Notes under the pieces: generated by a model
The model's database searches: none
Told to the model about the DNA's origin: nothing
Seen by the model: only the letters and a program-made list of their open reading frames with translations
Source of the DNA: CALBPI01 sp038529355
GTDB lineage: Bacteria; Pseudomonadota; Gammaproteobacteria; Steroidobacterales; Woeseiaceae
Assembly: GCA_038529355.1 (NCBI GenBank)
Contig: JBCBDU010000013.1
Span: 11,962 to 75,961, forward strand
Reading direction: 5' to 3'
DNA length: 64,000 nt
Part shown: in pieces, positions 43,553-52,991 of the stretch
How the letters are laid out: every line of letters starts with the position of its first letter
How positions within the stretch are numbered: the stretch's first letter is position 1
Position numbers and translations under genes: made by a program

Positions 43553-44145
43553 GCTGCGTGCCCATCGTGCTGCGCTTCAAAACGTTCGATAGCGTCCATT
43601 TGGTCGAGCAGGAATCCCAGTTGATCGATACCGTGCATCAGGCAATAACGCGAGAACGCATCAATCGTGAACGTGATGCATTCGCCGGCGCCCGCCCCGT
43701 CGTTAATACGCACGGTGCAATCCTCGATGTCGATCGTCAACTCGCATGGCTGCTGCAGTAACTTCTCAACAAATGCCTGTGGCGCAACGATCGGTAACAG
43801 CCCGTTCTTTAGCGAGTTGGAACGAAAAATATCGGCGATTTCGGTGCTGATGATCGCCTTGAAGCCATAGTCGAGCAACGACCAGGGTGCATGCTCGCGA
43901 GAAGAGCCGCAGCCAAAGTTTCTGCCTGCCACCAAAACTTGTGCATCGCGATGCTGTGGCTGATTTAGCTCAAACGCAGGATTGTCGTCCCCATTGGGCA
44001 GATAGCGCCAATCCGCAAACAAATGCTGGCCGAGACCCTCCCGCGACGTCGTCGTCAGAAAACGGGCCGGAATGATCTGGTCCGTGTCGATATCGGCGCG
44101 GGGCAGCGGCACGCTGCGAGTCGTAAAAGCAGTAGTCGGTTGCAT
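43549..44145 (-). CDS. leuD: 3-isopropylmalate dehydratase small subunit
   Basis: 198 residues, swivel domain of isopropylmalate isomerase, with DTDQIIPARFL and FGCGSSREHAPW. Partner of LeuC. Start 24 bases downstream of the leuC stop. Confidence 0.97.
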   Translation of the reverse strand: MQPTTAFTTRSVPLPRADIDTDQIIPARFLTTTSREGLGQHLFADWRYLPNGDDNPAFELNQPQHRDAQVLVAGRNFGCGSSREHAPWSLLDYGFKAIISTEIADIFRSNSLKNGLLPIVAPQAFVEKLLQQPCELTIDIEDCTVRINDGAGAGECITFTIDAFSRYCLMHGIDQLGFLLDQMDAIERFEAQHDGHAA

Positions 44146-44169
44146 GGTTGCCTCGAATGCTAAAGATGC

Positions 44170-45567
44170 TTACAGGTATTGGCGCGGGTCGGCGATGTGT
44201 CCGGCCACAGCGCAGGCGGCGGCCGTTGCCGGGCTAGCCAGTACCGTGCGGGCGCCGATGCCCTGGCGGCCTTCAAAGTTGCGGTTGCTGGTACTCACGG
44301 CGAGCTGCCCGCTGGCCACTGTGTCGCCATTCATGCCCAGACACATGGAGCAGCCTGACTCGCGCCACTGCGCGCCGGCTTGTTCGAATACTCTGTCGAG
44401 CCCGAGCGCCTCGGCTTCGCGCTTGATCGCTTGCGAACCTGGCACGATCAGCATTCGTACGCCATCGGCAACTTGACGACCTTTCAATATGTGTGCGGTT
44501 TGCTGCAGATCACTGAGACGGGCGTTCGTGCAGCTACCGACAAACACAACGTCTACCGGCTTGCCTGCCAACAACTCGCCGTCGTTGACTTGCATGTACG
44601 CTAAGGCGCGATCCCACGAGCCGTCCGCCGGTCGTTTGGGCAGCGCGGCATTGATAGGCGTCACCATGCCCGGGTTGGTGCCAAATGTGATCATGGGGGT
44701 CAGGCTGCTTGCATCGATGTCGACGACCTTATCGAACGTCGCGTCATCATCAGTACGCAACTTGCGCCAACGCGCGACTGCCGCCTCGAAGTCCTTGCCT
44801 TGCGGTGCCCGCGCACGACCGCGCAGATAGTCGAAAGTGACATCGTCGGGTGCAATCATCCCTGCGCGTGCGCCTGCCTCGATCGACATGTTGCAGACAG
44901 TCATGCGACCGGCCATATCCAATTGTCGAATCGCCGCGCCGCGATATTCGATGACGTGTCCGGTTCCGCCGTCGACGCCAACCTTACCGATGATCGCAAG
45001 AATCAGATCCTTTGCTGTGACGCCAGGCGGTAGGTCGCCGTGCACGTTAACCGCCATCGATTTAGGTTTGCGTTGCGCCAGGCACTGTGTCGCCATGACA
45101 TGCCCGACTTCAGTGGTGCCAATGCCGAACGCCAGCGCGCCAAATGCCCCATGGGTGGACGTATGACTGTCGCCGCAAACAATGGTCTTGCCCGGCTGCG
45201 TGGCGCCGAGCTCCGGGCCGATAATATGCACGATGCCGCGCTCATCACTATCGAAACCCAGCAGCGGAATGTCGAATTCGCGACAGTTATCGATCATCTT
45301 GCGAATCTGCGCGGCGGCTGATGGGCCGACAACATGAATATCCGCAAGCTTGCGCACCGGTGTTGTCGGTGTCGAATGATCCATGGTTGCAAGCGTACGA
45401 TCGATGCGGCGCACCGGTAGACCACGCTTGCGCAGAACAGAAAATGCTTGCGGGCTGGTGACCTCGTGCGTCAGATGCAAATCGATGTAAATAACCGCGG
45501 GTGTGTCAGCGGTTTGTTCGACAACGACATGCTGTTGCCATACTTTATCAAACAGAGTTGTTGGCAT
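44170..45567 (-). CDS. leuC: 3-isopropylmalate dehydratase large subunit
   Basis: 465-residue aconitase-family subunit carrying the 4Fe-4S cluster. Cluster cysteines lie in GSCTNARL and GCSMCLGMN; GDSHTSTHGAFGALAFGIGT is the family signature. It starts 12 bases after the leuA stop. Confidence 0.97.
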   Translation of the reverse strand: MPTTLFDKVWQQHVVVEQTADTPAVIYIDLHLTHEVTSPQAFSVLRKRGLPVRRIDRTLATMDHSTPTTPVRKLADIHVVGPSAAAQIRKMIDNCREFDIPLLGFDSDERGIVHIIGPELGATQPGKTIVCGDSHTSTHGAFGALAFGIGTTEVGHVMATQCLAQRKPKSMAVNVHGDLPPGVTAKDLILAIIGKVGVDGGTGHVIEYRGAAIRQLDMAGRMTVCNMSIEAGARAGMIAPDDVTFDYLRGRARAPQGKDFEAAVARWRKLRTDDDATFDKVVDIDASSLTPMITFGTNPGMVTPINAALPKRPADGSWDRALAYMQVNDGELLAGKPVDVVFVGSCTNARLSDLQQTAHILKGRQVADGVRMLIVPGSQAIKREAEALGLDRVFEQAGAQWRESGCSMCLGMNGDTVASGQLAVSTSNRNFEGRQGIGARTVLASPATAAACAVAGHIADPRQYL

Positions 45568-45579
45568 AGCAGCTGCCCT

Positions 45580-47154
45580 TTAAATAGTTGCGTGGTGCGT
45601 GTCGTTGGCGGTCAGGTCAGCTAGCCCTTTTTCGCGTCGACGCACGATACGGTTTGTCACTTCCAGCCAGGCATGCACGCTGGCTTCAACGATGTCGGTA
45701 CTGATACCGTGCCCGCGGTAGGCCGCGCCGTTGAAACCGACGGTTATCGTCACTTCACCTTGCGCATCTTCGCCGATGCTGACGCCGCGCACATCGTAAT
45801 GTTGCAAGGACAATTCGATACCGGTGATCCGCTCCAGCGCGGTACACGCGGCCTCGACCGGTCCGCTACCAACAGCCGCTTCGATGACGGTCTCGTGATC
45901 GTCGCGTCGCAGGGATACGGTTGCGGTCGCGCTGCCGGTGGAGTTACTCGTGACAGTCAGATGACCCAGCACCCACGGGCCGTTTGCCGCGTCACTGTCG
46001 TTCATCAGCAATGCTTCGATATCGCTATCGTAGATATCCTTTTTCTTATCAGCGAGCGCCTTGAAGCGCGTGAATGCCGCGTTTAATGAGAAGTCGTCGA
46101 CCTCGAAGCCAAGCTCGACGATGCGTTCGCGAAACGCGTGCCTGCCACTGTGTTTGCCCAGCACGAGATTCGAGCGGCTGATGCCTACACGCTCGGGTTT
46201 CATGATTTCATAAGTCGATGCGTGCTTGAGCATACCGTGCTGGTGGATACCGGCTTCGTGCGCGAACGCATTGTCTCCGACGATGGCTTTGTTGCGCGGG
46301 ATATGCATACCGGTAATCGATGATACGAGGCGCGCGGTTGGATACAATCGTGTTGTGTCGACGCGCGTTTTGGTGCCGAAGAATGCTTCGCGCGTATCGA
46401 GCGCCATCACCACTTCCTCGAGCGAGCAGTTTCCGGCGCGCTCGCCAATCCCGTTGATCGTGCATTCAATTTGCCGTGCGCCGCCGATCACTGCTGCCAG
46501 ACTATTGGCAACGGCCATACCCAGATCGTCGTGACAATGTACGGAGAGGATTGCCTGATCAATATTCGGGACGGTCGCCACCAGATGTCGGAACAACGCT
46601 TCGAACTCATGCGGCACGGTGTAGCCGACAGTGTCGGGAATATTGATTGTGGTGGCGCCGGCGGCAATTGCTGCAGTCACAATTTCGGTCAGATAGTCAG
46701 GCTCGGTGCGCGAGGCATCCTCTGGCGAAAATTCGATATCGCTGCAATGCTTTCGCGCCAGCTCAATCGCGCCAACGGCCGTGCGCAGGATTTCGTCCTT
46801 GGCCATGTTCAATTTGTGCGTCCGATGAATTTCGCTGGTTGCAACGAACACGTGGATGCGTGGATGCTTCGCACCTTGCAGCGCCGCCCATGCTTTTTCG
46901 ATATCTTCCGGGTTGCAGCGTGCAAGACTCGCCACACTTGCGCTTTGTACCGCTTCAGCAACGGCCTTGACCGACTCGAAATCTCCAGGGGAGGCGGCCG
47001 CAAAGCCAGCCTCGATGACATCGACGTTCGCTGCATCCAACGCACGCGCGATGCGCAGCTTCTCGTTGAGCGTCATGCTGCAACCCGGCGCTTGTTCGCC
47101 GTCGCGCAAAGTGGTGTCAAAAATGCGAACCCGGTTGTCGTCTTGCTTGGGCAT
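45580..47154 (-). CDS. leuA: 2-isopropylmalate synthase
   Basis: First committed step of leucine synthesis, condensing acetyl-CoA and 2-oxoisovalerate. 524 residues: TIM barrel with IFDTTLRDGEQAPG and metal-binding HCHDDLG, followed by the LeuA allosteric domain for leucine feedback. ATG 47154 is chosen because the conserved protein begins there; a longer in-frame reading would run back through the attenuator hairpin. Transcription is preceded by leuL and a terminator/antiterminator switch. Confidence 0.96.
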   Translation of the reverse strand: MPKQDDNRVRIFDTTLRDGEQAPGCSMTLNEKLRIARALDAANVDVIEAGFAAASPGDFESVKAVAEAVQSASVASLARCNPEDIEKAWAALQGAKHPRIHVFVATSEIHRTHKLNMAKDEILRTAVGAIELARKHCSDIEFSPEDASRTEPDYLTEIVTAAIAAGATTINIPDTVGYTVPHEFEALFRHLVATVPNIDQAILSVHCHDDLGMAVANSLAAVIGGARQIECTINGIGERAGNCSLEEVVMALDTREAFFGTKTRVDTTRLYPTARLVSSITGMHIPRNKAIVGDNAFAHEAGIHQHGMLKHASTYEIMKPERVGISRSNLVLGKHSGRHAFRERIVELGFEVDDFSLNAAFTRFKALADKKKDIYDSDIEALLMNDSDAANGPWVLGHLTVTSNSTGSATATVSLRRDDHETVIEAAVGSGPVEAACTALERITGIELSLQHYDVRGVSIGEDAQGEVTITVGFNGAAYRGHGISTDIVEASVHAWLEVTNRIVRRREKGLADLTANDTHHATI

Positions 47155-47178
47155 ATCGTTGCTCTGTTCGTTCAAATA

Positions 47179-47255
47179 TAAAAAAACCCCGCTACCGTTT
47201 CGGGTGCGAGGTTTTCGAGAAAGCCTGTGTCTGTCGGCAAAACCTATCCGCACCC
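47179..47255 (-). terminator. Leucine operon attenuator (terminator and antiterminator)
   Basis: Minus-strand terminator: ACCTCGC (47206-47212) pairs with GCGGGGT (47186-47192), then a T-rich run (47177-47186). Competing antiterminator: the segment 47239-47255, at the end of leuL, is complementary to 47202-47215 (GGGTGCG and AGGTTTT blocks with a three-base bulge). The two folds share the same bases, the classical attenuation arrangement. Confidence 0.88.
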
Positions 47256-47303
47256 CGATTCGTATCGAAGTAGTAGGGTTGCGAGTAAAAGTGTTGCGTG
47301 CAT
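47244..47303 (-). CDS. leuL: leu operon leader peptide
   Basis: A 19-residue leader MHATLLLATLLLRYESGCG. It contains six leucine codons in two triplets (CTT TTA CTC and CTA CTA CTT), including rare-type CTA codons. It ends inside the antiterminator strand and just before the attenuator of leuACDB. Ribosome stalling at Leu codons when leucyl-tRNA is scarce would free the antiterminator. The ribosome-binding site is not strong. Confidence 0.88.
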   Translation of the reverse strand: MHATLLLATLLLRYESGCG

Positions 47304-47336
47304 AAATCAGGCGATCGTTAGTATGTTCTGAGCTCG

Positions 47337-47365
47337 ATAGTCCTCAATGCGCAACGACGTGTCAA
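47337..47365 (-). promoter_or_regulatory. leu operon promoter
   Basis: Minus strand: perfect -35 TTGACA (47360-47365), 17-base spacer, -10-like GACTAT (47337-47342). The transcript would start about 25 bases before leuL. The remaining bases up to 47441 hold only a GC-rich inverted repeat. Confidence 0.65.
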
Positions 47366-47441
47366 TGCTTTTTGCCGAGCACGCCTAGCAGGCGCCAGCA
47401 GTTTCGCATGTGACTAAATGTGCAACTGCGCGTTGCGCGCG

Positions 47442-48416
47442 CTAGATCTCAACGACGACCTTACCCATAGCCTGTCGCGAAGCGAGCACGTTCATGGCCG
47501 CGGCTGCCTCGTCGAGCGGGAACACATGGCCAATGTGAGGCCGCAAACTGCCATCGGCGAAGCCGGCGACGAGCTCTTGCATGTTTTCCATGTGCGCAGC
47601 CGGTTCATGCTGCGTAAACGAACCCCAAAACACGCCGACGATAGAACTGCCTTTGAGTAACGGCAGGTTAGCCGGCGCCTTTGGAATCTCGCCACTGGCG
47701 AATCCGATGACGAGCAAGCGACCGCGCCATGCCAACGAGCGAAGACAGGCATCAAACAGCTCGCCACCGACCGGATCGTAGATAACATCCACGCCCTTGC
47801 CATCCGTTAACGCTTTGACCGACGACTTCAAGTCGCTGTCCGTGTAGTTAATCGTTTGCGTCGCACCGTGCGCCTTGGCAAGCGCAAGCTTCTCTTCGGT
47901 ACTGGCCGCAGCGATAACTGTTGCACCCATTTTTGCGCCCAACTCACAGGCTGCCAGACCGACGCCGCCGGCGGCGCCCAGCACCAGTAACGTCTCGCCC
48001 GGCTGCAATTGTGCGCGTTGCTTGAGCGCATGGTAGGACGTGCCATAGGTCAGCATCACGGCCGCCGCCGTGTTGTAGTCCATCGCATCGGGGATCGGCA
48101 CCAGTGCCTTGGCTGGCACGACAATCTCTTCGGCCATGCCACCGAAGCCCACCATGCACAGCATCCGATCACCTTGCGCGATGCCAGTGACGCCTTCGCC
48201 CAACGCGATGACGTCGCCGGCCATCTCTGCGCCAGGCGAGAAGGGCATTGGCGGCTGCATCTGATATTTGCCAGCAACCATCAAAACATCCGGAAAGTTC
48301 ACGCCGCAGGCGCGCAAGCGCAGCTTGACTTCACCTTTACCCGGTTCCGGGGAAGTGATGTCCTCGATAACAATATCGTCTGGTGTGCCGTGCTGTTTGA
48401 CCAATGCTGCTTTCAT
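47442..48416 (-). CDS. Zinc-independent quinone oxidoreductase (MDR family)
   Basis: 324 residues, medium-chain dehydrogenase/reductase without zinc-ligand cysteines. GroES-like N domain (GVNFPDVLMVAGKYQ, FSPGAEMAG) and NADPH-binding Rossmann domain with LVLGAAGGVGLAA. Such enzymes reduce quinones or enoyl substrates; the physiological substrate is unknown. ATG 48416 is the family start. Divergent from an acyl-CoA dehydrogenase gene. Confidence 0.87.
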   Translation of the reverse strand: MKAALVKQHGTPDDIVIEDITSPEPGKGEVKLRLRACGVNFPDVLMVAGKYQMQPPMPFSPGAEMAGDVIALGEGVTGIAQGDRMLCMVGFGGMAEEIVVPAKALVPIPDAMDYNTAAAVMLTYGTSYHALKQRAQLQPGETLLVLGAAGGVGLAACELGAKMGATVIAAASTEEKLALAKAHGATQTINYTDSDLKSSVKALTDGKGVDVIYDPVGGELFDACLRSLAWRGRLLVIGFASGEIPKAPANLPLLKGSSIVGVFWGSFTQHEPAAHMENMQELVAGFADGSLRPHIGHVFPLDEAAAAMNVLASRQAMGKVVVEI

Positions 48417-48591
48417 GTGCGCGTCCTGATTAAGAGTTTCAGCGCGCAGCTTATGTTGCTCCCGTGTGCCGGAGCAAGCGCGCTGGCACTCGCCGATCCA
48501 GCCGCGTATGCTGCGACGCGGCATTGCGAGATGCTTCACCGGCCATTGACACCGCATGGTCGCCGTTTTTCAGATCCTCAGGGGGATGTTC

Positions 48592-49815
48592 ATGGATTTT
48601 GACTACACACCGAAAGTGCAGGAGCTGCGCGAACGTTTGCTGGCCTTTATGGACAAGCATGTTTATCCGAATGAGCAAACCTATTTTGACCAGCTCACGG
48701 CGGCCGATACGCGTTGGCACATTCCGCCGATCATGGAAACGCTGAAAGATCACGCGAAAGAGGCCGGGTTGTGGAATCTGTTCTTGCCCGAGAGTGATCG
48801 CGGCGCCGGCCTGACTAACCTTGAATACGCGCCGCTGTGCGAAATCATGGGACGCTCGTTCATCGCGCCGGAAGTGTTCAACTGCGCCGCGCCGGATACC
48901 GGCAACATGGAAGTGCTGGAACGCTACGGCACCGACGCGCATAAGAAGCAATGGCTGGAGCCGTTGCTCGCCGGCAAAATCCGCTCGGCGTTTGCGATGA
49001 CCGAGCCTGCTGTGGCGTCGTCCGATGCGACAAACGTGCAGTGCGCGATCGTGCGTGACGGCGATGAATATGTCATCAACGGTCGCAAGTGGTGGACCAG
49101 TGGAGCAATGGATCCACGCTGCGAAATTCTGATTTTGATGGGTAAGACCGACCCGTCTGCTGAGCGACACTCGCAACAGTCAATGATTCTGGTGCCCACC
49201 AAGACGCCGGGGATCGAAATTTTGCGTCCGCTGACAGTGTTTGGTTATGACGATGCGCCACATGGACATGCTGAGGTGGTGTTTAAGGACGTCCGTGTGC
49301 CCGCAAGCAATTTGCTGCTCGGCGAAGGTCGCGGTTTCGAGATTGCGCAAGGTCGCCTTGGACCGGGCCGCATCCACCATTGCATGCGCAGTATCGGCAT
49401 GGCCGAACGTGCACTGGAAGCCATGTGTGCGCGTGTCGATGAGCGTGTTGCGTTTGGTCGACCATTATCGGCGCAGGGTGTTGTGCGTGAGCAAATCGCC
49501 GAATCACGCATGGATATCGAACAAGCGCGTCTGCTGACGCTCAAAGCGGCTGACATGATGGATAAGGTTGGTAATAAGGTTGCGCGCTCGCATATCGGCA
49601 TGATCAAGGTCGTAGCGCCGACGATGGCATTGCGCGTGATTGACCGCGCGATTCAAACGCACGGCGGTGCCGGCGTGTCCGGAGATTTCCCGCTGGCCTA
49701 TGCGTGGGCGCAACTGCGCACATTGCGTCTGGCAGATGGTCCGGATGAGGTACATCGGGTCACCATTGCGAAGCTTGAGCTGGGGGCTCAGCAAGCCGCG
49801 CGTGCTGCGAAATAG
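48592..49815 (+). CDS. Acyl-CoA dehydrogenase (ACAD10/11-like)
   Basis: FAD enzyme oxidising acyl-CoA to enoyl-CoA and passing electrons to ETF. 407 residues with the FAD/substrate motif AFAMTEPAVASSDATN, NGRKWWTSGA, and C-terminal QTHGGAGVSGDFPLA. The bulky N-terminal pattern and AxSSDATN resemble the ACAD10/11 group that handles medium to long or unusual chains. ATG 48592 is six bases after AGGGGG; an ATG at 48586 abuts it and is unlikely. ETF genes are at 59.5-61.2 kb. Confidence 0.9.
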   Translation: MDFDYTPKVQELRERLLAFMDKHVYPNEQTYFDQLTAADTRWHIPPIMETLKDHAKEAGLWNLFLPESDRGAGLTNLEYAPLCEIMGRSFIAPEVFNCAAPDTGNMEVLERYGTDAHKKQWLEPLLAGKIRSAFAMTEPAVASSDATNVQCAIVRDGDEYVINGRKWWTSGAMDPRCEILILMGKTDPSAERHSQQSMILVPTKTPGIEILRPLTVFGYDDAPHGHAEVVFKDVRVPASNLLLGEGRGFEIAQGRLGPGRIHHCMRSIGMAERALEAMCARVDERVAFGRPLSAQGVVREQIAESRMDIEQARLLTLKAADMMDKVGNKVARSHIGMIKVVAPTMALRVIDRAIQTHGGAGVSGDFPLAYAWAQLRTLRLADGPDEVHRVTIAKLELGAQQAARAAK

Positions 49816-50275
49816 AGCATTTGTGTCCGGCAGCCTGATGTCAACTACACATGTCGTGCCAGCGCGACCGCATAGCACAGGCAGCGCGTAAAATGGCACT
49901 AGCACCATTTATTCTCTGTGGTATTCTCTGTGCCGGAGTATGCGGTGCCGCGTGTGAGGCCTGCGTGCCTGACAGCGGAGAGCGGGGAGCTCTGTTCGTA
50001 ACCGTCAATTCGGCAACATCCAATTCGGGGGAATTGTATTGAGCAACGTGTCGCAAGGCCGTTTACAGCCAGTTCGTGCATCACAGCGTGCGCGGCGCCT
50101 TGCCTCGTCTGTCTGCATGGCGCGTTTGTTACCTTTGCAACGAATCCCGTGTCGTCTTCACGTCGACCATGACAGTGCAGTGGATGCGTGTTAACAATGT
50201 CTGCCCGCAATCAACTGCAATATTTTTTTTCGCAATCTTTTTCGTATTAACAATAAGTACCGTCGAGGAGTACCC
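49816..50275 (+). other. 460-base intergenic region before the TonB2 operon
   Basis: No convincing gene. A possible small ORF (49893-50042, 49 residues, Cys-rich hydrophobic start with five cysteines in its first half) contains a tandem TATTCTCTGTG (49910-49920, 49922-49932), but it lacks a ribosome site. The last 80 bases are AT-rich with two T runs and TATTAA near 50247, where a promoter for the Ton operon may lie. I saw no Fur-box-like sequence. Confidence 0.4.
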
Positions 50276-51052
50276 ATGAAACCGTTTTTAACCGGTTCAC
50301 GCAGCGGCGTGATCACAGCGACACTGGTGGCGCTGACTTGCGCCGCTCCGGCTATGTCGCAATCTGTTGACTCAGTGATTCGCGCTGAGAACAACCGTAT
50401 TGATCGGCAAAAGCAATCGCAGACTCGGATTGACCGCATCGTCGAGCAGACGCGTTCTGTGACCGACGAGTTCCGTGCTGTCAATAAAGAAATCGACGGC
50501 TTGAAAATCTACAACCAATTGCTGCAAGCGCAGATTGATCGCCAGAACCAGAAACTGCAGGAAATCGAAGTGTCAATGCAGAATGCAACGGTAGTGAACC
50601 GTCAGATTCTGCCGTTGATCACCCGAATGATTGCCGGCCTGGAACAGTCCATTGCCCTCGACGTGCCGTTCCTGCTGAAAGAGCGCACGGATCGGGTGCA
50701 GAACCTCAAAGACCTGATGGACGATCCGAGTGTCAGCACGGCGGAGAAATTCCGCAAGGCGATGGAAGCCTATTCCATCGAAGTCGACTTCGGCCGCACG
50801 ATCGAATCTTATGAAGATACGATCCGCATCGGCGATGACGAGATTGCAGCGCGCTTCCTGCGTCTGGGTCGCGTTGCGTTGCTGTTCCAGAATGACTCAG
50901 GTGACATCACGGGTCGTTACAACCCCGAAACGAAGTCGTTCGAAATCGCAAATGAATATCGCGCTGAAGTTGAGAAAGGTTTGGCCGTAGCTGCCAAGCA
51001 AATCGCGCCGGAACTGTTGTTGGTTCCTGTATCTGGCCCGGAGTCTAATTAA
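50276..51052 (+). CDS. DUF3450 periplasmic coiled-coil protein of the TonB2 cluster
   Basis: 258 residues. Signal peptide with likely cleavage after AMS (about residue 28), then a long coiled coil (35-105) and a helical C-terminal part. It matches the DUF3450 family encoded first in Vibrio and Shewanella TonB2 operons. It probably contacts the energiser in the periplasm; its function is unproven. GAGGAG precedes the ATG, and the next gene starts one base after its stop. Confidence 0.85.
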   Translation: MKPFLTGSRSGVITATLVALTCAAPAMSQSVDSVIRAENNRIDRQKQSQTRIDRIVEQTRSVTDEFRAVNKEIDGLKIYNQLLQAQIDRQNQKLQEIEVSMQNATVVNRQILPLITRMIAGLEQSIALDVPFLLKERTDRVQNLKDLMDDPSVSTAEKFRKAMEAYSIEVDFGRTIESYEDTIRIGDDEIAARFLRLGRVALLFQNDSGDITGRYNPETKSFEIANEYRAEVEKGLAVAAKQIAPELLLVPVSGPESN

Positions 51053-51053
51053 G

Positions 51054-52439
51054 ATGAAAACAATTAAAACCGCATTAGTCGCTTTTCTGGGCGCAGCGCT
51101 GCTATCTACCGGCGCCGTGGCGCAGGACGCAAGTTCGCTGAGTCAGCTGCTTCGTCAGATTGAACAAGGCCAGAATCAGGATTCAGCCGAGGCGCGTCGT
51201 CGCGAAGCCGAATTCAACAGCCGCAAGGCAGAGCAAACCAGCCTGCTTAACGCAGCGCGCGCAGAGCGCACTGCCGCCGAGCAATTGGGTGCACGTCTTG
51301 AGAAGCAATTCGAAGACAACAATGCCGCACTGGCCGTCAAGGAAGAAGAGCTGACGATCGCACTGGGCGAGCTCAAAGAGCTGTTTGGTGTGCTGCAGCA
51401 AGCAGCCGGTGACGCGCAAAGCGTGTTCGGCAGCTCGTTAACCAACCTTGAATATCCCGATCGCGAGGACTTTCTCGTCGCATTGGGTACCAAGATGGCG
51501 AGCTCAACCAATCTGGCATCCATTGAGGAAATCGAGCGTCTGTGGATCGAGTTGCAGCGTGAGGTTGTCGAGTCCGGCAAAGTCAAACGTTTCAACGCCG
51601 AGATCATTACCGCTGACAACAAAGTTGCCACGTCTGAAGTGGTGCGCATCGGTAACTTCAGCCTGATCAACGATGATGGCTTCCTCGAGTTCAAGCCGAA
51701 CGTTGGCGAAGATGGCGTTATTCAGTCTTTGCCGCGTCAGCCGCAAGGTCGCTACACCAGCGCTGCAAGCAACGTCTTTGGTGCACAGCCGGGCGGAACA
51801 GTCGTTGCCGGTATCGATCCGACGCGCGGTGGCGTTCTGGCCACTTTGGTTGACACCAAGGGCCCGATCGAGCGCATCAATGACGGTGGATTCGTTGGTT
51901 ATTGCATCATCGCGCTGGGTATTGTCGGTCTGCTGATCGCTGTATTCCTGCTGTTGAGCCTGCTTTCCGCTAACTCGAAAGTGAACAGCCAGCTCAAGAA
52001 CATCGGTAATCCGAAAGACGACAACGCACTGGGTCGCGTGCTGCGCGCTTACACCAGCAACAAGTCGGTCGACACCGAAACGCTGGAACTCAAGCTCGAT
52101 GAGGCTGTCTTAAAAGAAATACCGAAGATCAATCGTGGTTTGTTGATTGTGAAAGTGATTTCAGTCGTCGCGCCTTTGGCGGGGCTGCTGGGTACGGTTA
52201 CCGGTATGATCCAGACGTTCCAGGTCATTACCCTGTACGGCGCTGGTGATCCGAAGCTGATGGCCGGCGGTATCTCGCAGGCATTGATGACGACGGTACT
52301 GGGTCTGGTTGTTGCAATTCCGATGGTGTTGCTGCACACCGTACTGGCTGGTCGTGCGAAGCGTCTGCTGAGCATCCTGCAAGAGCAGAGTGCCGGCTTG
52401 ATTGCTGAACATTCCGAAGCCGCTCACAAATCATCGTAG
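51054..52439 (+). CDS. TtpC-like MotA/TolQ/ExbB proton channel protein
   Basis: 461 residues. Signal peptide cleaved near VAQ (residue 24), periplasmic coiled coil (about 28-115), globular region, then three membrane segments (about 282-305, 365-390, 405-430) with the MotA/TolQ/ExbB signature GLLGTVTGMIQTF. Vibrio TtpC, required for TonB2-dependent iron uptake, has this layout. It lies between DUF3450 and exbB. Confidence 0.88.
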   Translation: MKTIKTALVAFLGAALLSTGAVAQDASSLSQLLRQIEQGQNQDSAEARRREAEFNSRKAEQTSLLNAARAERTAAEQLGARLEKQFEDNNAALAVKEEELTIALGELKELFGVLQQAAGDAQSVFGSSLTNLEYPDREDFLVALGTKMASSTNLASIEEIERLWIELQREVVESGKVKRFNAEIITADNKVATSEVVRIGNFSLINDDGFLEFKPNVGEDGVIQSLPRQPQGRYTSAASNVFGAQPGGTVVAGIDPTRGGVLATLVDTKGPIERINDGGFVGYCIIALGIVGLLIAVFLLLSLLSANSKVNSQLKNIGNPKDDNALGRVLRAYTSNKSVDTETLELKLDEAVLKEIPKINRGLLIVKVISVVAPLAGLLGTVTGMIQTFQVITLYGAGDPKLMAGGISQALMTTVLGLVVAIPMVLLHTVLAGRAKRLLSILQEQSAGLIAEHSEAAHKSS

Positions 52440-52448
52440 GACGAGCAG

Positions 52449-52979
52449 ATGTTTCGATGGCTCGAAGATCAGTTCCTATCGACCCGTGACTTCATGGAGA
52501 CGGGCGGCCCCATTTTGTGGGTGATCGCCCTGACCATTTTTCTCATGTGGCTGCTGATCGTGGAGCGTTTGGTGTTTTTCAGCACCACGCTGCCGCGGCT
52601 CGTACAAGGCGCCAAAGACAAGTGGGAATCACGTTCGGAACGCCGCTCCTGGAATGCACACCGCATTCGCGAAGCCGTTGTTTCGGATGTTGAACTTGCG
52701 ACGCAGATGTGGCTTGGCCCGATCAAAACGTTGGTCGCGCTATGTCCGCTGCTAGGCTTGATGGGTACCGTAACCGGCATGATCAAAGTATTTGAAGTCA
52801 TGGCGCTATCCGGCTCTGGCAACGTTCGCGCGATGGCGCAGGGCGTGTCGCAGGCAACCATTCCGACGATGGCTGGCATGGTCGGTGCTTTGTCCGGCGT
52901 ACTTTTGATCACAATATTGACGCGTCGATCGCAGCGGGAAGTCGAAATGCTCGAAGACTCGCTGACGATGGACCATTAA
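52449..52979 (+). CDS. exbB: Biopolymer transport protein ExbB (TonB2 system)
   Basis: 176 residues, three membrane helices, GLMGTVTGMIKVFE signature and a conserved periplasmic/cytoplasmic arrangement of short ExbB2 proteins. It forms the proton channel with ExbD. Starts nine bases after the TtpC-like gene. Confidence 0.92.
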   Translation: MFRWLEDQFLSTRDFMETGGPILWVIALTIFLMWLLIVERLVFFSTTLPRLVQGAKDKWESRSERRSWNAHRIREAVVSDVELATQMWLGPIKTLVALCPLLGLMGTVTGMIKVFEVMALSGSGNVRAMAQGVSQATIPTMAGMVGALSGVLLITILTRRSQREVEMLEDSLTMDH

Positions 52980-52991
52980 GGAGATACTGCC

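Noticed and set aside
45580..47253. leuA extended to 47253
   Set aside because: The extra 33 residues translate the attenuator hairpin and are not part of LeuA; the ATG at 47154 matches the family start.
50191..50279. Small reading frames spanning the T-rich sequence before the TonB2 operon
   Set aside because: They cross into the start of the DUF3450 gene, lack ribosome sites and look like upstream regulatory DNA.
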